DNA of 64,000 nucleotides from CAZEHS01 sp964424355. GTDB lineage: Bacteria > Bacillota > Clostridia > Peptostreptococcales > Acidaminobacteraceae. The notes below the pieces were generated by a model that ran no database searches, had not been told where the DNA came from, and saw only the letters and a list, made by a program, of their open reading frames with translations. Location of the stretch: assembly GCA_964424355.1 (NCBI GenBank), contig CAYRIO010000010.1:34415-98414 (forward strand), in the 5' to 3' direction. The position numbers and the translations under genes are program-made. Shown here piece by piece: positions 43,501 through 53,240 of this stretch; the stretch's first letter is position 1; each line of letters begins with the position of its first letter.

Positions 43501-44402
43501 AGAATAAAATCCTCCATAAGATCACAAAAATAACATCCCCCCTGGGGCAAACCGGAAAAACATCCCTGGCCAATAATCTGGCCCTCCGCTTTGCCCAGGG
43601 CGGCTATCTCACAGCGGTCATTGAGCTGGACCGCTATACCGGCACCTCTCCGTACCTGAACAACACGGTGACGGCATCCCCGGAGCGGAGCCTGAAAAAA
43701 GCCATGGAAACCTCCGATGAGCAGGCCATCATCAACTGTTTCATGCACTCGGAGCAGCATGAGAACCTTTTTTTCCTGTCCCTGCGGATCAAGGATGAAA
43801 TCCATGACCTCCACCGGTTCTCCATGGGTCAGATCGAAAAAATCCTGCGGATTGCTCGGAACAAATTCGATAAGGTCTTCATCGATGCCCCCATGAACTA
43901 TCTGGACAACGGCTATTTTGCGGCCCTCCACTTCGCCCCCCATCAGACCCTGGTGGTTCTGGATGAGAACATCATCGGGTGGCATCGGCTCAAGCAGTAC
44001 GACCTGTTCCTTAAAAGCATCAAAACCGGTTATCAGCGTACCGCCCTGGTGGTGAATAAGCGGATGGAAATCCTGCCGGAGAGCTTCATGAAGGGAATGG
44101 CGGCAGACCTGACGATGATCCGGCCGGAACAGCGGTTTGAGCTGCCCTTCCTGCGGGAGGTGATCCAGTCCGGCAACGAAGGGATTCTCCTGGGGGATAT
44201 GAATCCCACCAATAAGGCAGAAAAACAGTTCCTGATGGGTCTTGAAGCCATCGAAGCCTTCATTCTCAACGGAACTGAGAATCCCAAAGTGGATGAGAAG
44301 ACCGTGAAGGAGAAGAAGAAATTCCTGAACCTGTTCGGCAAAAGGAAGTCATCCCTGAAAATACCCCAGGATATCCCGGAGATAAATGCCCATGAAGCGT
44401 GA
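43497..44402 (+). CDS. MinD/CpaE-like ATPase (system II)
   Basis: 301 residues without a receiver-like part. The P-loop SPLGQTGKTSLANNLALRF at 14-32 resembles MinD but lacks the signature Lys; FIDAPMNYLDNG is the switch/Walker-B region. A Lys-rich tail (about 265-285) may bind membrane or a partner. It lies between the SAF gene and the second CpaF, the position of CpaE in Tad loci. Confidence 0.8.
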   Translation: MKNKILHKITKITSPLGQTGKTSLANNLALRFAQGGYLTAVIELDRYTGTSPYLNNTVTASPERSLKKAMETSDEQAIINCFMHSEQHENLFFLSLRIKDEIHDLHRFSMGQIEKILRIARNKFDKVFIDAPMNYLDNGYFAALHFAPHQTLVVLDENIIGWHRLKQYDLFLKSIKTGYQRTALVVNKRMEILPESFMKGMAADLTMIRPEQRFELPFLREVIQSGNEGILLGDMNPTNKAEKQFLMGLEAIEAFILNGTENPKVDEKTVKEKKKFLNLFGKRKSSLKIPQDIPEINAHEA

Positions 44403-46044
44403 TCTGATCGAGCAAGTGCAAAAAATAATGGAAAAGGACCTGCCCCAGGATGTGGTCAACATCATCAGCCACCTGGCATCGGAGCATATCCGGCTCTCCA
44501 AGCTGGATAAAGGGGGCAGCGCCACAGAGGATATCATCCCGGAGATAGACACCATCCTGTACCGGGCCCGGCTGAAGGATGTGGACGAAACCCTGGACAG
44601 CGGCACCCTGGAATCTGTCCGCAACAGCCTGCAGAGCTATCTGCGGGACGCCCACTCCGTGAAATTCCTCAGCATCACCAATGACAGAGCCTCCCGGGAG
44701 GCCATATCCCGGGAAATCCGGGATTACTGCATCCGCAACGCCGTCCGGATCGCCACCATGACCCTGGACGAGACCATTGAGGTGCTGACCAAGGAGATTC
44801 TGGATTACGGTATCCTCACCGACCTGATTTTCGATGAGGGCAGTGCAGAGGGACAGAAATCCGAGGAAATTCGGGTCTACAGCTGGGATGATATCCGCAT
44901 CGTCAGCCGCGGTAACGAATACCGCACGGAGATGAGCTTTGAATCTCCGGAGCAGGCCCTGGCCATCGCCCAGAAAATGTGCCGGAATGCGGAAGCCCCC
45001 ATGCTGAAGCCCGACAACCCCTTTGTGCGGCTCCGTATGGGGGGCGCCATCCGATGCTCCCTCATCTGCAACCCCATCGCCCGGGAGAATGACACCCACG
45101 GCCGGCCCGTGGTGCAGATGACCATCCGGAAACAGGCTGCCAAGCCCTTCGACAAGGAATTTCTGATCGATACAGGCACCATCAGTGCTTATGGGGACAG
45201 GCTCATCGAAACGGTGATGACCGGCCTGATCTCCACGGCGTTCTTCGGTGGCACCAACTGCGGAAAAACCGGCACCATGACCTCCTACGCCAATCGCATC
45301 GACCCCACAACCCGGGTCATCTCCCAGGCGGAAATCGACGAGATGAACCTGCGGCAGATCGACCCCATCACAGGGAAACCCGTGAACTCGGTGCTGATGT
45401 GGGAAACCAACCCGGATCGGGATGTCACCTTCCAGAAGATGATCAACTGGGCCCTCACCTTCACCCCGGAAACCCTGATTCTTCAGGAATCCAAGGGAGC
45501 GGAGATTGTGGATATCATCGATGCCTCCATTACCGGCCACCAAACCATCCTGACCCTCCACGCCAAGAACATGACCACCTTCGGCAAGCGGATCCTGGGC
45601 ATGTGGAAGCAGAGCGGTTCGGATCTCACCGATGACCTGATCCTGGACTATGTGGTGGATGCCTTCCCCTTGATCGTCCGGATGAAAATCTATCGGGACG
45701 GCAGCCGCCGGATTGCGGATATCGGGGAGCTTCTGTCCTATGACCGCAAGGAAGGCAAATTCAATATCCATTCCCTCTTGGCCTTTGAAATTGAGGACAG
45801 CCGGGAGGAAATCCTGCACGACGCCTATCTGGATCAGGAGGTGACCCGGGTTGTGGTCAGCGGCCGCCATGTGGTCAAGGAATTCCTCAGTGAAAAACTG
45901 CAGACCGAGCTGATGGAGAACGGCGTGCCCCGCAAGGTCATCGAGGCCCTGCAACAGGCATACCTCCAGGAAAAATCACAGCAAATGGACATTCATCACA
46001 GTGAGGAGCGGGTTCATAGTCTGACAACCCTACATACCGTATGA
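44386..46044 (+). CDS. Divergent CpaF-like secretion ATPase (system II)
   Basis: 552 residues, longer than canonical CpaF. Walker A is FFGGTNCGKTGTM near 285-297. The Walker-B region reads TFTPETLILQESKGAE where CpaF has VVVGEVRGAEA, keeping the Glu but not the Val-Gly-Glu-Val-Arg run. The His box is ILTLHAKN. The start overlaps the MinD-like gene by 17 bp and the stop overlaps the first SLH gene (ATGA). It should power system II with the divergent TadB/TadC at 52240-54173. Confidence 0.85.
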   Translation: MPMKRDLIEQVQKIMEKDLPQDVVNIISHLASEHIRLSKLDKGGSATEDIIPEIDTILYRARLKDVDETLDSGTLESVRNSLQSYLRDAHSVKFLSITNDRASREAISREIRDYCIRNAVRIATMTLDETIEVLTKEILDYGILTDLIFDEGSAEGQKSEEIRVYSWDDIRIVSRGNEYRTEMSFESPEQALAIAQKMCRNAEAPMLKPDNPFVRLRMGGAIRCSLICNPIARENDTHGRPVVQMTIRKQAAKPFDKEFLIDTGTISAYGDRLIETVMTGLISTAFFGGTNCGKTGTMTSYANRIDPTTRVISQAEIDEMNLRQIDPITGKPVNSVLMWETNPDRDVTFQKMINWALTFTPETLILQESKGAEIVDIIDASITGHQTILTLHAKNMTTFGKRILGMWKQSGSDLTDDLILDYVVDAFPLIVRMKIYRDGSRRIADIGELLSYDRKEGKFNIHSLLAFEIEDSREEILHDAYLDQEVTRVVVSGRHVVKEFLSEKLQTELMENGVPRKVIEALQQAYLQEKSQQMDIHHSEERVHSLTTLHTV

Positions 46045-46664
46045 AGCACATTGTAAAGGTACTTCTGGTCTGCCTGCTGGCCGGTGGGATGGCTCCTGTC
46101 TGGGGAGCGGAAATAGACCAGCCCTCCCCCTGGGCAAAGGCCTCCGTCGAAAAACTCCAGGCCTGGGGCCGCATCGATGCCTCGTTTTTCAAACAGTATC
46201 AGTCCCCAATGACCCGCCAGGAATTCGCAGGTCTCTCCGTCACGCTTTACGAAGCCCTGTCAGGCAAGGATGCCCCAGCCGTCAGCGATGACATGAAGCA
46301 CACCTTCAAAGATACGGAGAATATCGAGGTGCTTCAGGCATGGCAGCTGGGCATCGTCGGCGGGGATGGTCACGCTAGTTACAGGCCCAGTGCGCCCGTC
46401 ACCCGTGAAGAGATGGCCCTGATGCTGGTGAAGCTGGCCGATAAGGCCGGGAAGTCGCTTCAGCCGGGGGATAAAGCCATGCCGACCTTCCAGGATGCCG
46501 CCGTCAGCCCCTGGGCCCAAAATGCCATAGCCCTCTGCTTAAGCCAAGGGATCCTGAACGGGTCAGAGAACGGTTTTCTGAACCCTCAGGGGAACGTCAC
46601 CCGGGAACAGGCCTACAAAACGATCGTGAACCTGATGGAACTGAAAAGCACCTTGAACCCCTGA
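46041..46664 (+). CDS. Secreted SLH-domain protein (short)
   Basis: 207 residues. The signal peptide is MKHIVKVLLVCLLAGGMAPV with cleavage after WGA. S-layer-homology-type repeats follow (FKDTENIEVLQAWQLGIVGG, YRPSAPVTREEMALML and AQNAIALCLSQGILNG). SLH domains anchor proteins to pyruvylated cell-wall polymer. It is translationally coupled to the ATPase and is a shorter relative of the two genes that follow. Confidence 0.88.
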   Translation: MKHIVKVLLVCLLAGGMAPVWGAEIDQPSPWAKASVEKLQAWGRIDASFFKQYQSPMTRQEFAGLSVTLYEALSGKDAPAVSDDMKHTFKDTENIEVLQAWQLGIVGGDGHASYRPSAPVTREEMALMLVKLADKAGKSLQPGDKAMPTFQDAAVSPWAQNAIALCLSQGILNGSENGFLNPQGNVTREQAYKTIVNLMELKSTLNP

Positions 46665-46768
46665 GGAAGCTGTGAGTGAGTCGCGGTGCGGCTTGAGCGG
46701 AATTGATAGCTACTCTCAGTAAGAAGTGAAAAAGCCGGGCAAAGAGCCTGTACAAAGGAGTCCTCCAT

Positions 46769-47794
46769 ATGATAAAGCGTTTTTTGGGAGTTGTAATGGT
46801 GTGTATGTTAATTTTTACTGCGATACCGGCTTATGGCGCAGATGCAAAAGGGCGGATCGCCAAAGTTTATTTTCATGTAAAATCAACCGGCGACGATTAC
46901 AGTGTTGTCGGTAGGCCATCCGCAGAAAATTTTCCTCAATATGTTTCAGGGGACAAAGATAACGAACTCATTGAACATCGACTTTATGCTTACTATTATT
47001 TAGAAACTGGAATAGACGAAATTACTGGAATTGCCTACTATGATGCATCTGGAACTTTGGGTCCTAAAATTCTTCTTGGGCAAACCGAATTCAGCAAATA
47101 TGCGGGCTACATCCCTTTCTCAGTTAAGAAGAACGCGGCCGCAGGATCCAACGTCACCGGGGATCTGGATGACACCATGTATGTCGTGGAACGGGATGCC
47201 AACGGCAATATCATCAGCAAGACACCGATTAAGCCAGGCCCTCCGGTGGATGAACCCGCTGCTTGGGCCAAGGATCCGGTGGCAGCCCTAAAGGCATGGG
47301 GCAAGCTGGATGGGGCCTTTTTCACAAACTACCAGGGAAAAATCACCCGGAAGGATTTTGCCGCTCTTTCGGTGGCCCTGTATGAAGCTCTGAAGGGGGA
47401 GAAGGCGCCCGTGGTTACGGCGGACATGGGAAAGACCTTTACAGATACGGCGGATGTTTCCGTACTGCAGGGGTATGCCCTGGGGCTGGTAAATGGGTAC
47501 GGCAACGGCAAGTACGGCCCGGCAGACCCCATCACCCGGGAGCAGATTGCCAAGTTGCTGGTGGGGGCATGTGACAAGGCAGGAAGTACTCTTGCGAAGG
47601 CAGACAGCAGTATGGTCCCCTTTAAGGATCAGAATCTTATTGCGGACTGGGCTCTCCCCTTTGTGCGAAGCGCCTATAAGAACGACATCATGAAGGGGAC
47701 CGGGCCCCTGCAGATTGCCCCCAAGGAGAATACCACCCGAGAGCAGGCCCTGACCTTGATGTACAACATCCTGAAAAGCACAGGAAATATATGA
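46769..47794 (+). CDS. SLH-domain protein, tandem copy 1
   Basis: 341 residues with a signal peptide (cleavage after AYG). Residues about 25-165 are a domain specific to this pair (RIAKVYFHV, then DNELIEHRLYAYYY and EITGIAYYDASGTLGP). Three SLH-type repeats follow (about 175-340: AVAALKAWGKLDGAFF, VLQGYALGLVNGYG and FVRSAYKNDIMKG). It is a tandem duplicate of the next gene at an offset of 1167 bp; the 3' half is nearly identical and the 5' half has diverged. AAAGGAG precedes ATG. Confidence 0.88.
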   Translation: MIKRFLGVVMVCMLIFTAIPAYGADAKGRIAKVYFHVKSTGDDYSVVGRPSAENFPQYVSGDKDNELIEHRLYAYYYLETGIDEITGIAYYDASGTLGPKILLGQTEFSKYAGYIPFSVKKNAAAGSNVTGDLDDTMYVVERDANGNIISKTPIKPGPPVDEPAAWAKDPVAALKAWGKLDGAFFTNYQGKITRKDFAALSVALYEALKGEKAPVVTADMGKTFTDTADVSVLQGYALGLVNGYGNGKYGPADPITREQIAKLLVGACDKAGSTLAKADSSMVPFKDQNLIADWALPFVRSAYKNDIMKGTGPLQIAPKENTTREQALTLMYNILKSTGNI

Positions 47795-47935
47795 GAATGA
47801 GCATGAAACCGCTGCCCATCATCAAAGGCCCGGAATATCAGTCTACGGACCTTTGGCCGTGTGCAGATATATCATAGTGATGTCCAAAAACTTTAAAACC
47901 CTGGCCGGAAGGTCTACACGAAAGGAGCACTAAAC

Positions 47936-48967
47936 ATGACAAAACGTTTTTTTGCAGTGCTAATGGTACTGACAATCATCTTAACCGCCCTGCCAGCCTA
48001 TGGGGCGGATGCTCGGGGGCGAATCGCTAAGGTTTACTATCACGTAGATAAAATTGGAGAAGATTACAGAGTCGTAGGAAGACCTTCAGCAGAGAACTTC
48101 CCCCAATATGCCTCAGGAGAAAAGGACAATGAACTGATAGAGCATGTACTATGGGATTACTATTACACGCAAACTGGAGTTGATGAAATCACAGGAATCG
48201 CCTACTACGATGTTAGTGGCACACTAGGTCCCAAAATTTCTCTTGGGCAGACGGGGTTCAGCAAATATGCCGGCTACATTCCTTTCTCAGTGAAAAAGAA
48301 CGCTTTTTCGGATTCAAATGTTACCGGGGATCTGGATGACACCATGTATGTCGTGGAACGGGATGCCAATGGTAATATCATCAGCAAGACACCGATCAAG
48401 CCAGGCCCTCCGGTGGATGAACCCGCTGCGTGGGCCAAGGATCCGGTGGCAGCCCTAAAGGCATGGGGGAAGCTGGATGGGGCTTTTTTCACGAACTACC
48501 AGGGGAAAATCACCCGGAAGGATTTTGCCGCTCTTTCAGTGGTGCTATATGAAACTCTGAAGGGAGAGAAGGCACCCATGGTTACGGCGGACATGGGAAA
48601 GACCTTCACAGATACTGCGGATGTTTCCGTACTGCAGGGATATGCCCTGGGGCTGGTAAATGGGTACGGCAACGGCAAGTACGGCCCGGCAGACCCCATC
48701 ACCCGGGAGCAGATTGCTAAGCTGCTGGTGGGGGCATGCGACAAGGCGGGAAGTTCCCTTACGAAAGTCGACAGCAGTATGGCTTCCTTTAAGGATCAGA
48801 ATCTTATTGCGGACTGGGCTCTCCCCTTCGTGCGAAGCGCCTACAAGAACGACATCATGAAGGGGACCGGACCTCTGCAGATTGCTCCCAAGGAGAATAC
48901 CACCCGGGAGCAGGCTCTGACCTTGATTTACAACATCCTGAAAAAATACGGCAAGCTGGGGAATTGA
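47936..48967 (+). CDS. SLH-domain protein, tandem copy 2
   Basis: 343 residues, same layout as copy 1: signal peptide, pair-specific domain, SLH repeats. Positions from about 48323 onward match copy 1 almost base for base, whereas the first 380 bases differ at many silent and replacement sites. AAAGGAG precedes ATG. A hairpin with arms CAAAGG and CCTTTG lies in the 141 bp between the copies. Wall anchoring of the pilus system or of the following beta-propeller protein is the likely role. Confidence 0.88.
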   Translation: MTKRFFAVLMVLTIILTALPAYGADARGRIAKVYYHVDKIGEDYRVVGRPSAENFPQYASGEKDNELIEHVLWDYYYTQTGVDEITGIAYYDVSGTLGPKISLGQTGFSKYAGYIPFSVKKNAFSDSNVTGDLDDTMYVVERDANGNIISKTPIKPGPPVDEPAAWAKDPVAALKAWGKLDGAFFTNYQGKITRKDFAALSVVLYETLKGEKAPMVTADMGKTFTDTADVSVLQGYALGLVNGYGNGKYGPADPITREQIAKLLVGACDKAGSSLTKVDSSMASFKDQNLIADWALPFVRSAYKNDIMKGTGPLQIAPKENTTREQALTLIYNILKKYGKLGN

Positions 48968-48972
48968 TACCT

Positions 48973-51900
48973 ATGAAATTGGACAAACGCAATCGATATG
49001 TCGCTGGATGGTTTAAAAGAGGCACCGCCATGATACTTATGCTGCTGCTCCTGACAGTCACCGTTTTCGCTGGGGTGGAAACAGAGCCGGAACATAAGAC
49101 CCTCACCATCGACGGCCTGAACTACAATTCCGCCGAGGACGGCACCTTCACCTTCGGCACCAATCTCTGGCACACCCGGTATTTCAAATCCCCTGTGAGT
49201 ATCCCGTTCAAAGAAATATGGAAAGCCAAATTGGGGAATGATGTTTTGGGACAGCCCCTGATCACGGACAAGTACGTGATAGCCACCGCAGATGACTCCA
49301 TCTTTGTGCTGGACAAAAAAAATGGCACGGAGCTGTACCAAGGGAAAATCCAGTTTGACAGCACAAAAAACGCCCTGTATTCCTCGCCATTCTATCTCTC
49401 CAATGAGGACGGTTGGCTGGCCATTGACAGGCTGCCCCGAATCTATCAGGGAACACGGGACGGCTATATGTTCTGCTGGAGATTGTTAAGTAATGGACAT
49501 TTGGAGATGGATCCTAAGTGGGTGGCAACCTCCCAGGCCCAGGCCGCAGCAGATGGCACAAGCGCTGGAAATGGTGGTGTCAACACCTACTCGAACACCG
49601 AAGATGCACGGGAATCCGGCATTGTCAGTTCACCTGTTGTTACTTTTGACAGAAACAATCAAGGACAGATAATCCCATATATTGTATTTGGAACGTACAG
49701 CAAGAAGGTATTTGTCTTAGATGCCAAGACAGGAAAAGCAGCGATAGACAAAGATTACAATCGTCTTGACCATGGGATTCAAATGAACGGTGTGGTATCT
49801 TCATCTCCTATCACTTACCGCTATGCTGAAACCAACACTTTCTCAGAATTTGCTATTGGAATCAATAAAATAAGTGAAGGGTATCTGTATGGAGGGTATG
49901 TTCGAGATGAAATATTCGATCCAAATCCTTATCTCAACGAAGCTGCTAACAATCAAACCCCTGTCGGCGAAAGCATAAAAGGTCTCCCCAACTCCATTGC
50001 CGTTGCGGAAGATAAACTAACAGTTCAAGGCGAGCTCGGATCAGATGACATATCCTATGGCATTTTCATCTTCGCCGACCGCCTGGGCTATATCTACGGC
50101 TACAGCCAGCACGAGAAGCAAATTGTCTTCAAGATACGGAAATATGGCGATATGGGGCTCACCTGCTACAACACCCCCACCATCGTCGACAACAAATACG
50201 CCATCTTCTCAATGACGGGAAAAAGCGGAACCGATCCCTCACGGCTAGTTTGTGTCAGTATTCCAACCGCCCTGGAGATTGGCCGGACCAAGCTGAATAC
50301 CGGGGAAATCCCCTATGCCGATGATGCCATCCACTGGGAAACGGCAAAAAAAGATTCCAAGGGACGATCCTGGATCGGGGCCACGGCCATGGCGATTCCA
50401 GCCCTGCAGGGAAAAGCGGAAGATGTCATTGTCATCAGTGGTTCGGAATCGACGGATGCCTCGGTGCCGAATCTCCGGGCCTACTATGTACGCATGAAGG
50501 ATAGCGACAACGAAGTGCTTCCAGTGGAGAATGCCTTCCGAGAGCAGCTAAAGGATGGCAGTTGGGAGACGAAGGATGGTCTTTTCCTGCCGGGAGGTGT
50601 GGCCGGGGAGCCTGCCTTTATGGGAGTCAAACCCGCGGATGTAGGGAAGAAGGAGACCCTGATGGTGGTGGCCGACGGTACCGGCGTGCTGCATGCCTAC
50701 AGCTACGATCCGCAGATGAACTTCAGCGTGGATACCTTGGAAGCCCAGCCGAATGAGCTGAAGCCTGAAACGGCTTATGTGCTCCGGGGAACCCTGGGCA
50801 ATGAAACGGGGGTCATCCAGAAGGACATTCCCCTGGATATCAATTTTGCCCAAGGAAAGAAGCCAGCAGGGTTGCCCACCCATTACCGACTCTTCAACAG
50901 TGCCGAACTGATTCAGGAAGGGAATGTTGTTGAAGAGGAAGATGACCAAAAGCCCAAGGATCTACTGATTATCGGCTACGACGAAGTGAAGAAGCCCAGT
51001 GAAAACCCTAAGGACGATCCCCCCTCGGAACGGGATATGGTCCATGACTATTACAAGCAGGGCTACGCCCGGCTGATGATTCCTGAATTTTCTCCCCACG
51101 GCCTGACTGTGGAGTTTGATATGAACAGCGGTGATTTTCCTGGGAACAAGCTGAGCTATCAGCTGAATCTCAACATGGACCCAACCCTGCGGACCTTTGA
51201 AGAAACCACATACCTGGATAACGTGAAATACCTGGATATTACGAAAGATCTGCCAGACCTGGCGGTGGAAAATCTGAAGGTCATCAATGTGCGACCGGAT
51301 ACCCAGGTTCCGGTGCGGTTTCGAATCCGGAACCTTTCAGAGATCCGCACACCTCGGGGGACAGATGTGCGGGTTTATGTGGATGGGAGCCTGAAGCAGA
51401 CCATCCCAGTCAGTGATCTGGGAAGCGCCAACGAAACGGCGGGGGGACAACAGATAGACCGACGGGATTTCAGCATCACCCTGGGAGGATTTCCAGCAGA
51501 GGGCAAGCACACGATCCGGATTGCAGTGAATGAGAATCTGAAGGATTACCCGGAAAAGAAGCTGGAGAACAACACCGCAACCAAAGCATTCACCATTTCC
51601 AATTCAAATCCTTATTGCGAAGGGGGCCATCTGACAGCCACCGGAGAGTATGATGTCCGATTTGGCGGCTCGGCCACCTATGGGGGTGTTCCCGTCAGGC
51701 CTATGATGGCATGGGTTCCCCATGAGGTCAGCGATGGGGAAGGCGGCACAAAGACTGTCCATCGCTGGGAGCAGGTGGGCAATGTGTACCGCTGGACGGC
51801 CACTTTGAGCAGCCAGGTGGTGTTCTCTGCCACGACCCTGAAATCTGGGCACGGGACTCAGTGCAAGGTAGAACTGAAACCTGGTCCCGGAACAAATCTG

Positions 51901-52206
51901 AAGCGGCAGTATTTCACGTTTCCGACAACCTTCCAGGCCCACGGGGATAACGGAACGGTTCAGAAATTCAGGCGGCTGTCCGGGGATGAAGGGACAAAGA
52001 CGTATACCTACGAACTGGTCCCGCCAACTGTCAATAATCCTCTTGGGGAAGCAAAACACTTCATCCCGGTAAGCTGGAAGGATGGGGAGTACACCCTCAA
52101 AATTTGCGTCAACGATGTGATCGTCCCAGGGGATAAATTGACTTACGAGAAAGATTTCCCCCTCACCATCAAAGGCCACATGTACATGGACGACGTAACC
52201 AACTGA
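48973..52206 (+). CDS. 1077-residue beta-propeller/CARDB extracellular protein
   Basis: A signal or anchor helix (about 16-36) precedes PQQ-like propeller repeats (about 60-570: GNDVLGQPLITDKYVIATAD, IFVLDKKNGTELYQG, YIVFGTYSKKVFVLDAKTG). A CARDB-like region follows near 770-880 (DLAVENLKVINVRPDTQVPV and FPAEGKHTIRIAVNE), then a further beta-rich end. No catalytic motif is visible. It lies between SLH and platform genes of system II and may be a surface adhesin or tip protein. ATG 48973 is chosen over TTG 48964; GGGGAA precedes it. Confidence 0.8.
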   Translation: MKLDKRNRYVAGWFKRGTAMILMLLLLTVTVFAGVETEPEHKTLTIDGLNYNSAEDGTFTFGTNLWHTRYFKSPVSIPFKEIWKAKLGNDVLGQPLITDKYVIATADDSIFVLDKKNGTELYQGKIQFDSTKNALYSSPFYLSNEDGWLAIDRLPRIYQGTRDGYMFCWRLLSNGHLEMDPKWVATSQAQAAADGTSAGNGGVNTYSNTEDARESGIVSSPVVTFDRNNQGQIIPYIVFGTYSKKVFVLDAKTGKAAIDKDYNRLDHGIQMNGVVSSSPITYRYAETNTFSEFAIGINKISEGYLYGGYVRDEIFDPNPYLNEAANNQTPVGESIKGLPNSIAVAEDKLTVQGELGSDDISYGIFIFADRLGYIYGYSQHEKQIVFKIRKYGDMGLTCYNTPTIVDNKYAIFSMTGKSGTDPSRLVCVSIPTALEIGRTKLNTGEIPYADDAIHWETAKKDSKGRSWIGATAMAIPALQGKAEDVIVISGSESTDASVPNLRAYYVRMKDSDNEVLPVENAFREQLKDGSWETKDGLFLPGGVAGEPAFMGVKPADVGKKETLMVVADGTGVLHAYSYDPQMNFSVDTLEAQPNELKPETAYVLRGTLGNETGVIQKDIPLDINFAQGKKPAGLPTHYRLFNSAELIQEGNVVEEEDDQKPKDLLIIGYDEVKKPSENPKDDPPSERDMVHDYYKQGYARLMIPEFSPHGLTVEFDMNSGDFPGNKLSYQLNLNMDPTLRTFEETTYLDNVKYLDITKDLPDLAVENLKVINVRPDTQVPVRFRIRNLSEIRTPRGTDVRVYVDGSLKQTIPVSDLGSANETAGGQQIDRRDFSITLGGFPAEGKHTIRIAVNENLKDYPEKKLENNTATKAFTISNSNPYCEGGHLTATGEYDVRFGGSATYGGVPVRPMMAWVPHEVSDGEGGTKTVHRWEQVGNVYRWTATLSSQVVFSATTLKSGHGTQCKVELKPGPGTNLKRQYFTFPTTFQAHGDNGTVQKFRRLSGDEGTKTYTYELVPPTVNNPLGEAKHFIPVSWKDGEYTLKICVNDVIVPGDKLTYEKDFPLTIKGHMYMDDVTN

Positions 52207-52239
52207 GTCCAGAATTTTAATTTCACTGGGGGTGATACC

Positions 52240-53232
52240 ATGCCGGACGGCATCCTTTTCGGTTCCCTGTTCACCAGCCTGTTTCTAACCCTGTACTTCT
52301 TTTTCAATGACTGGACGGCTCCGATAAAAAAGGCGCTGAACAGGACCCGGCAGCTGGGTGACTGGAACCGGATCGAACGGTCTCTGGAGGAAAAAATCTT
52401 CAAGACTGACGATTTCAACAAGATGAAGTACCGTATCAGCGCCATCACCGGGGCGAAAAAGACCCGGACGGAGCGGCTGAAGGACCGGATCAACCATGTA
52501 GTCCTGAATCCCTTCCATGCCTGGAGCTATCTCACTTACAGTCTGGCCACGTTCATCTGCGTGGTGCTGGGGGTCTGGGTGGGAGGGGTCATGCACAACG
52601 GGGGCCTCACCATCGTACTGGCCACGGTGTTTGCCACCTTTCCGTATCTGTATCTCACCTATCGGATCAAGCACATCGAGCGAGATAAGGACCGGAAGCT
52701 GCTGATCGTCATGGGGAATATCCTGGCGACTTACCTGAACCGGGATTCCTTTGTCCTGGCGGTGAAGGAGATCCTGGATACCATTCCGGCGCCGCTTCAC
52801 AGTCATTTCAAGCTGTTTGTGGATGAGATGCTGTACTTCGGAGCCAATCAGATGGACGATGCGGCCCTTCGGTTGGGGGCTGCCGTGAACAACCACTTTT
52901 TCACGGAATTCATCCAGCTGGCCATTCAGGCGGAAAAAGGGGCCTCGGGGCTGAAATACACGATGAAATCCGTGCCCATCGACTATCAGCGATTCCTGGA
53001 AAAGAATGAAAAATATCTGAGGCTGGTGGAGGACTATAACGTCCAGTTCGTAATCCGGATCATTCTGTTCCCCTTCACCATCGGGTTCCTGAAGCTGCTT
53101 TCGGAGGATTACTACAAGATCATCACTGAAAACCCCATCGGGAAGTTCATGCTGCTCCTGATGGCCCTGGTCTATGTGGGGTCCGCATTCATTTATATGC
53201 GCTATAACAAGGACATCAAGTTTGAACTTTAG
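52240..53232 (+). CDS. Divergent TadB-like platform protein (system II)
   Basis: 330 residues. An N-terminal helix, a helix pair near 92-140, a cytoplasmic helical domain and two C-terminal helices give the T2SS-F/TadB layout. The sequence has diverged (RKLLIVMGNILATYLNRDSFVLAVK in place of the usual LASLTAG block). Position after CpaF and before a TadC-like gene supports the call. Confidence 0.72.
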   Translation: MPDGILFGSLFTSLFLTLYFFFNDWTAPIKKALNRTRQLGDWNRIERSLEEKIFKTDDFNKMKYRISAITGAKKTRTERLKDRINHVVLNPFHAWSYLTYSLATFICVVLGVWVGGVMHNGGLTIVLATVFATFPYLYLTYRIKHIERDKDRKLLIVMGNILATYLNRDSFVLAVKEILDTIPAPLHSHFKLFVDEMLYFGANQMDDAALRLGAAVNNHFFTEFIQLAIQAEKGASGLKYTMKSVPIDYQRFLEKNEKYLRLVEDYNVQFVIRIILFPFTIGFLKLLSEDYYKIITENPIGKFMLLLMALVYVGSAFIYMRYNKDIKFEL

Positions 53233-53240
53233 GAGGCGCC

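Noticed and set aside
44266..45954. 562-codon minus-strand ORF
   Set aside because: Shadow of the divergent cpaF gene.
47825..47865. Hairpin between the SLH copies as a riboswitch or terminator
   Set aside because: Short stem, no T-run and no known riboswitch motif.
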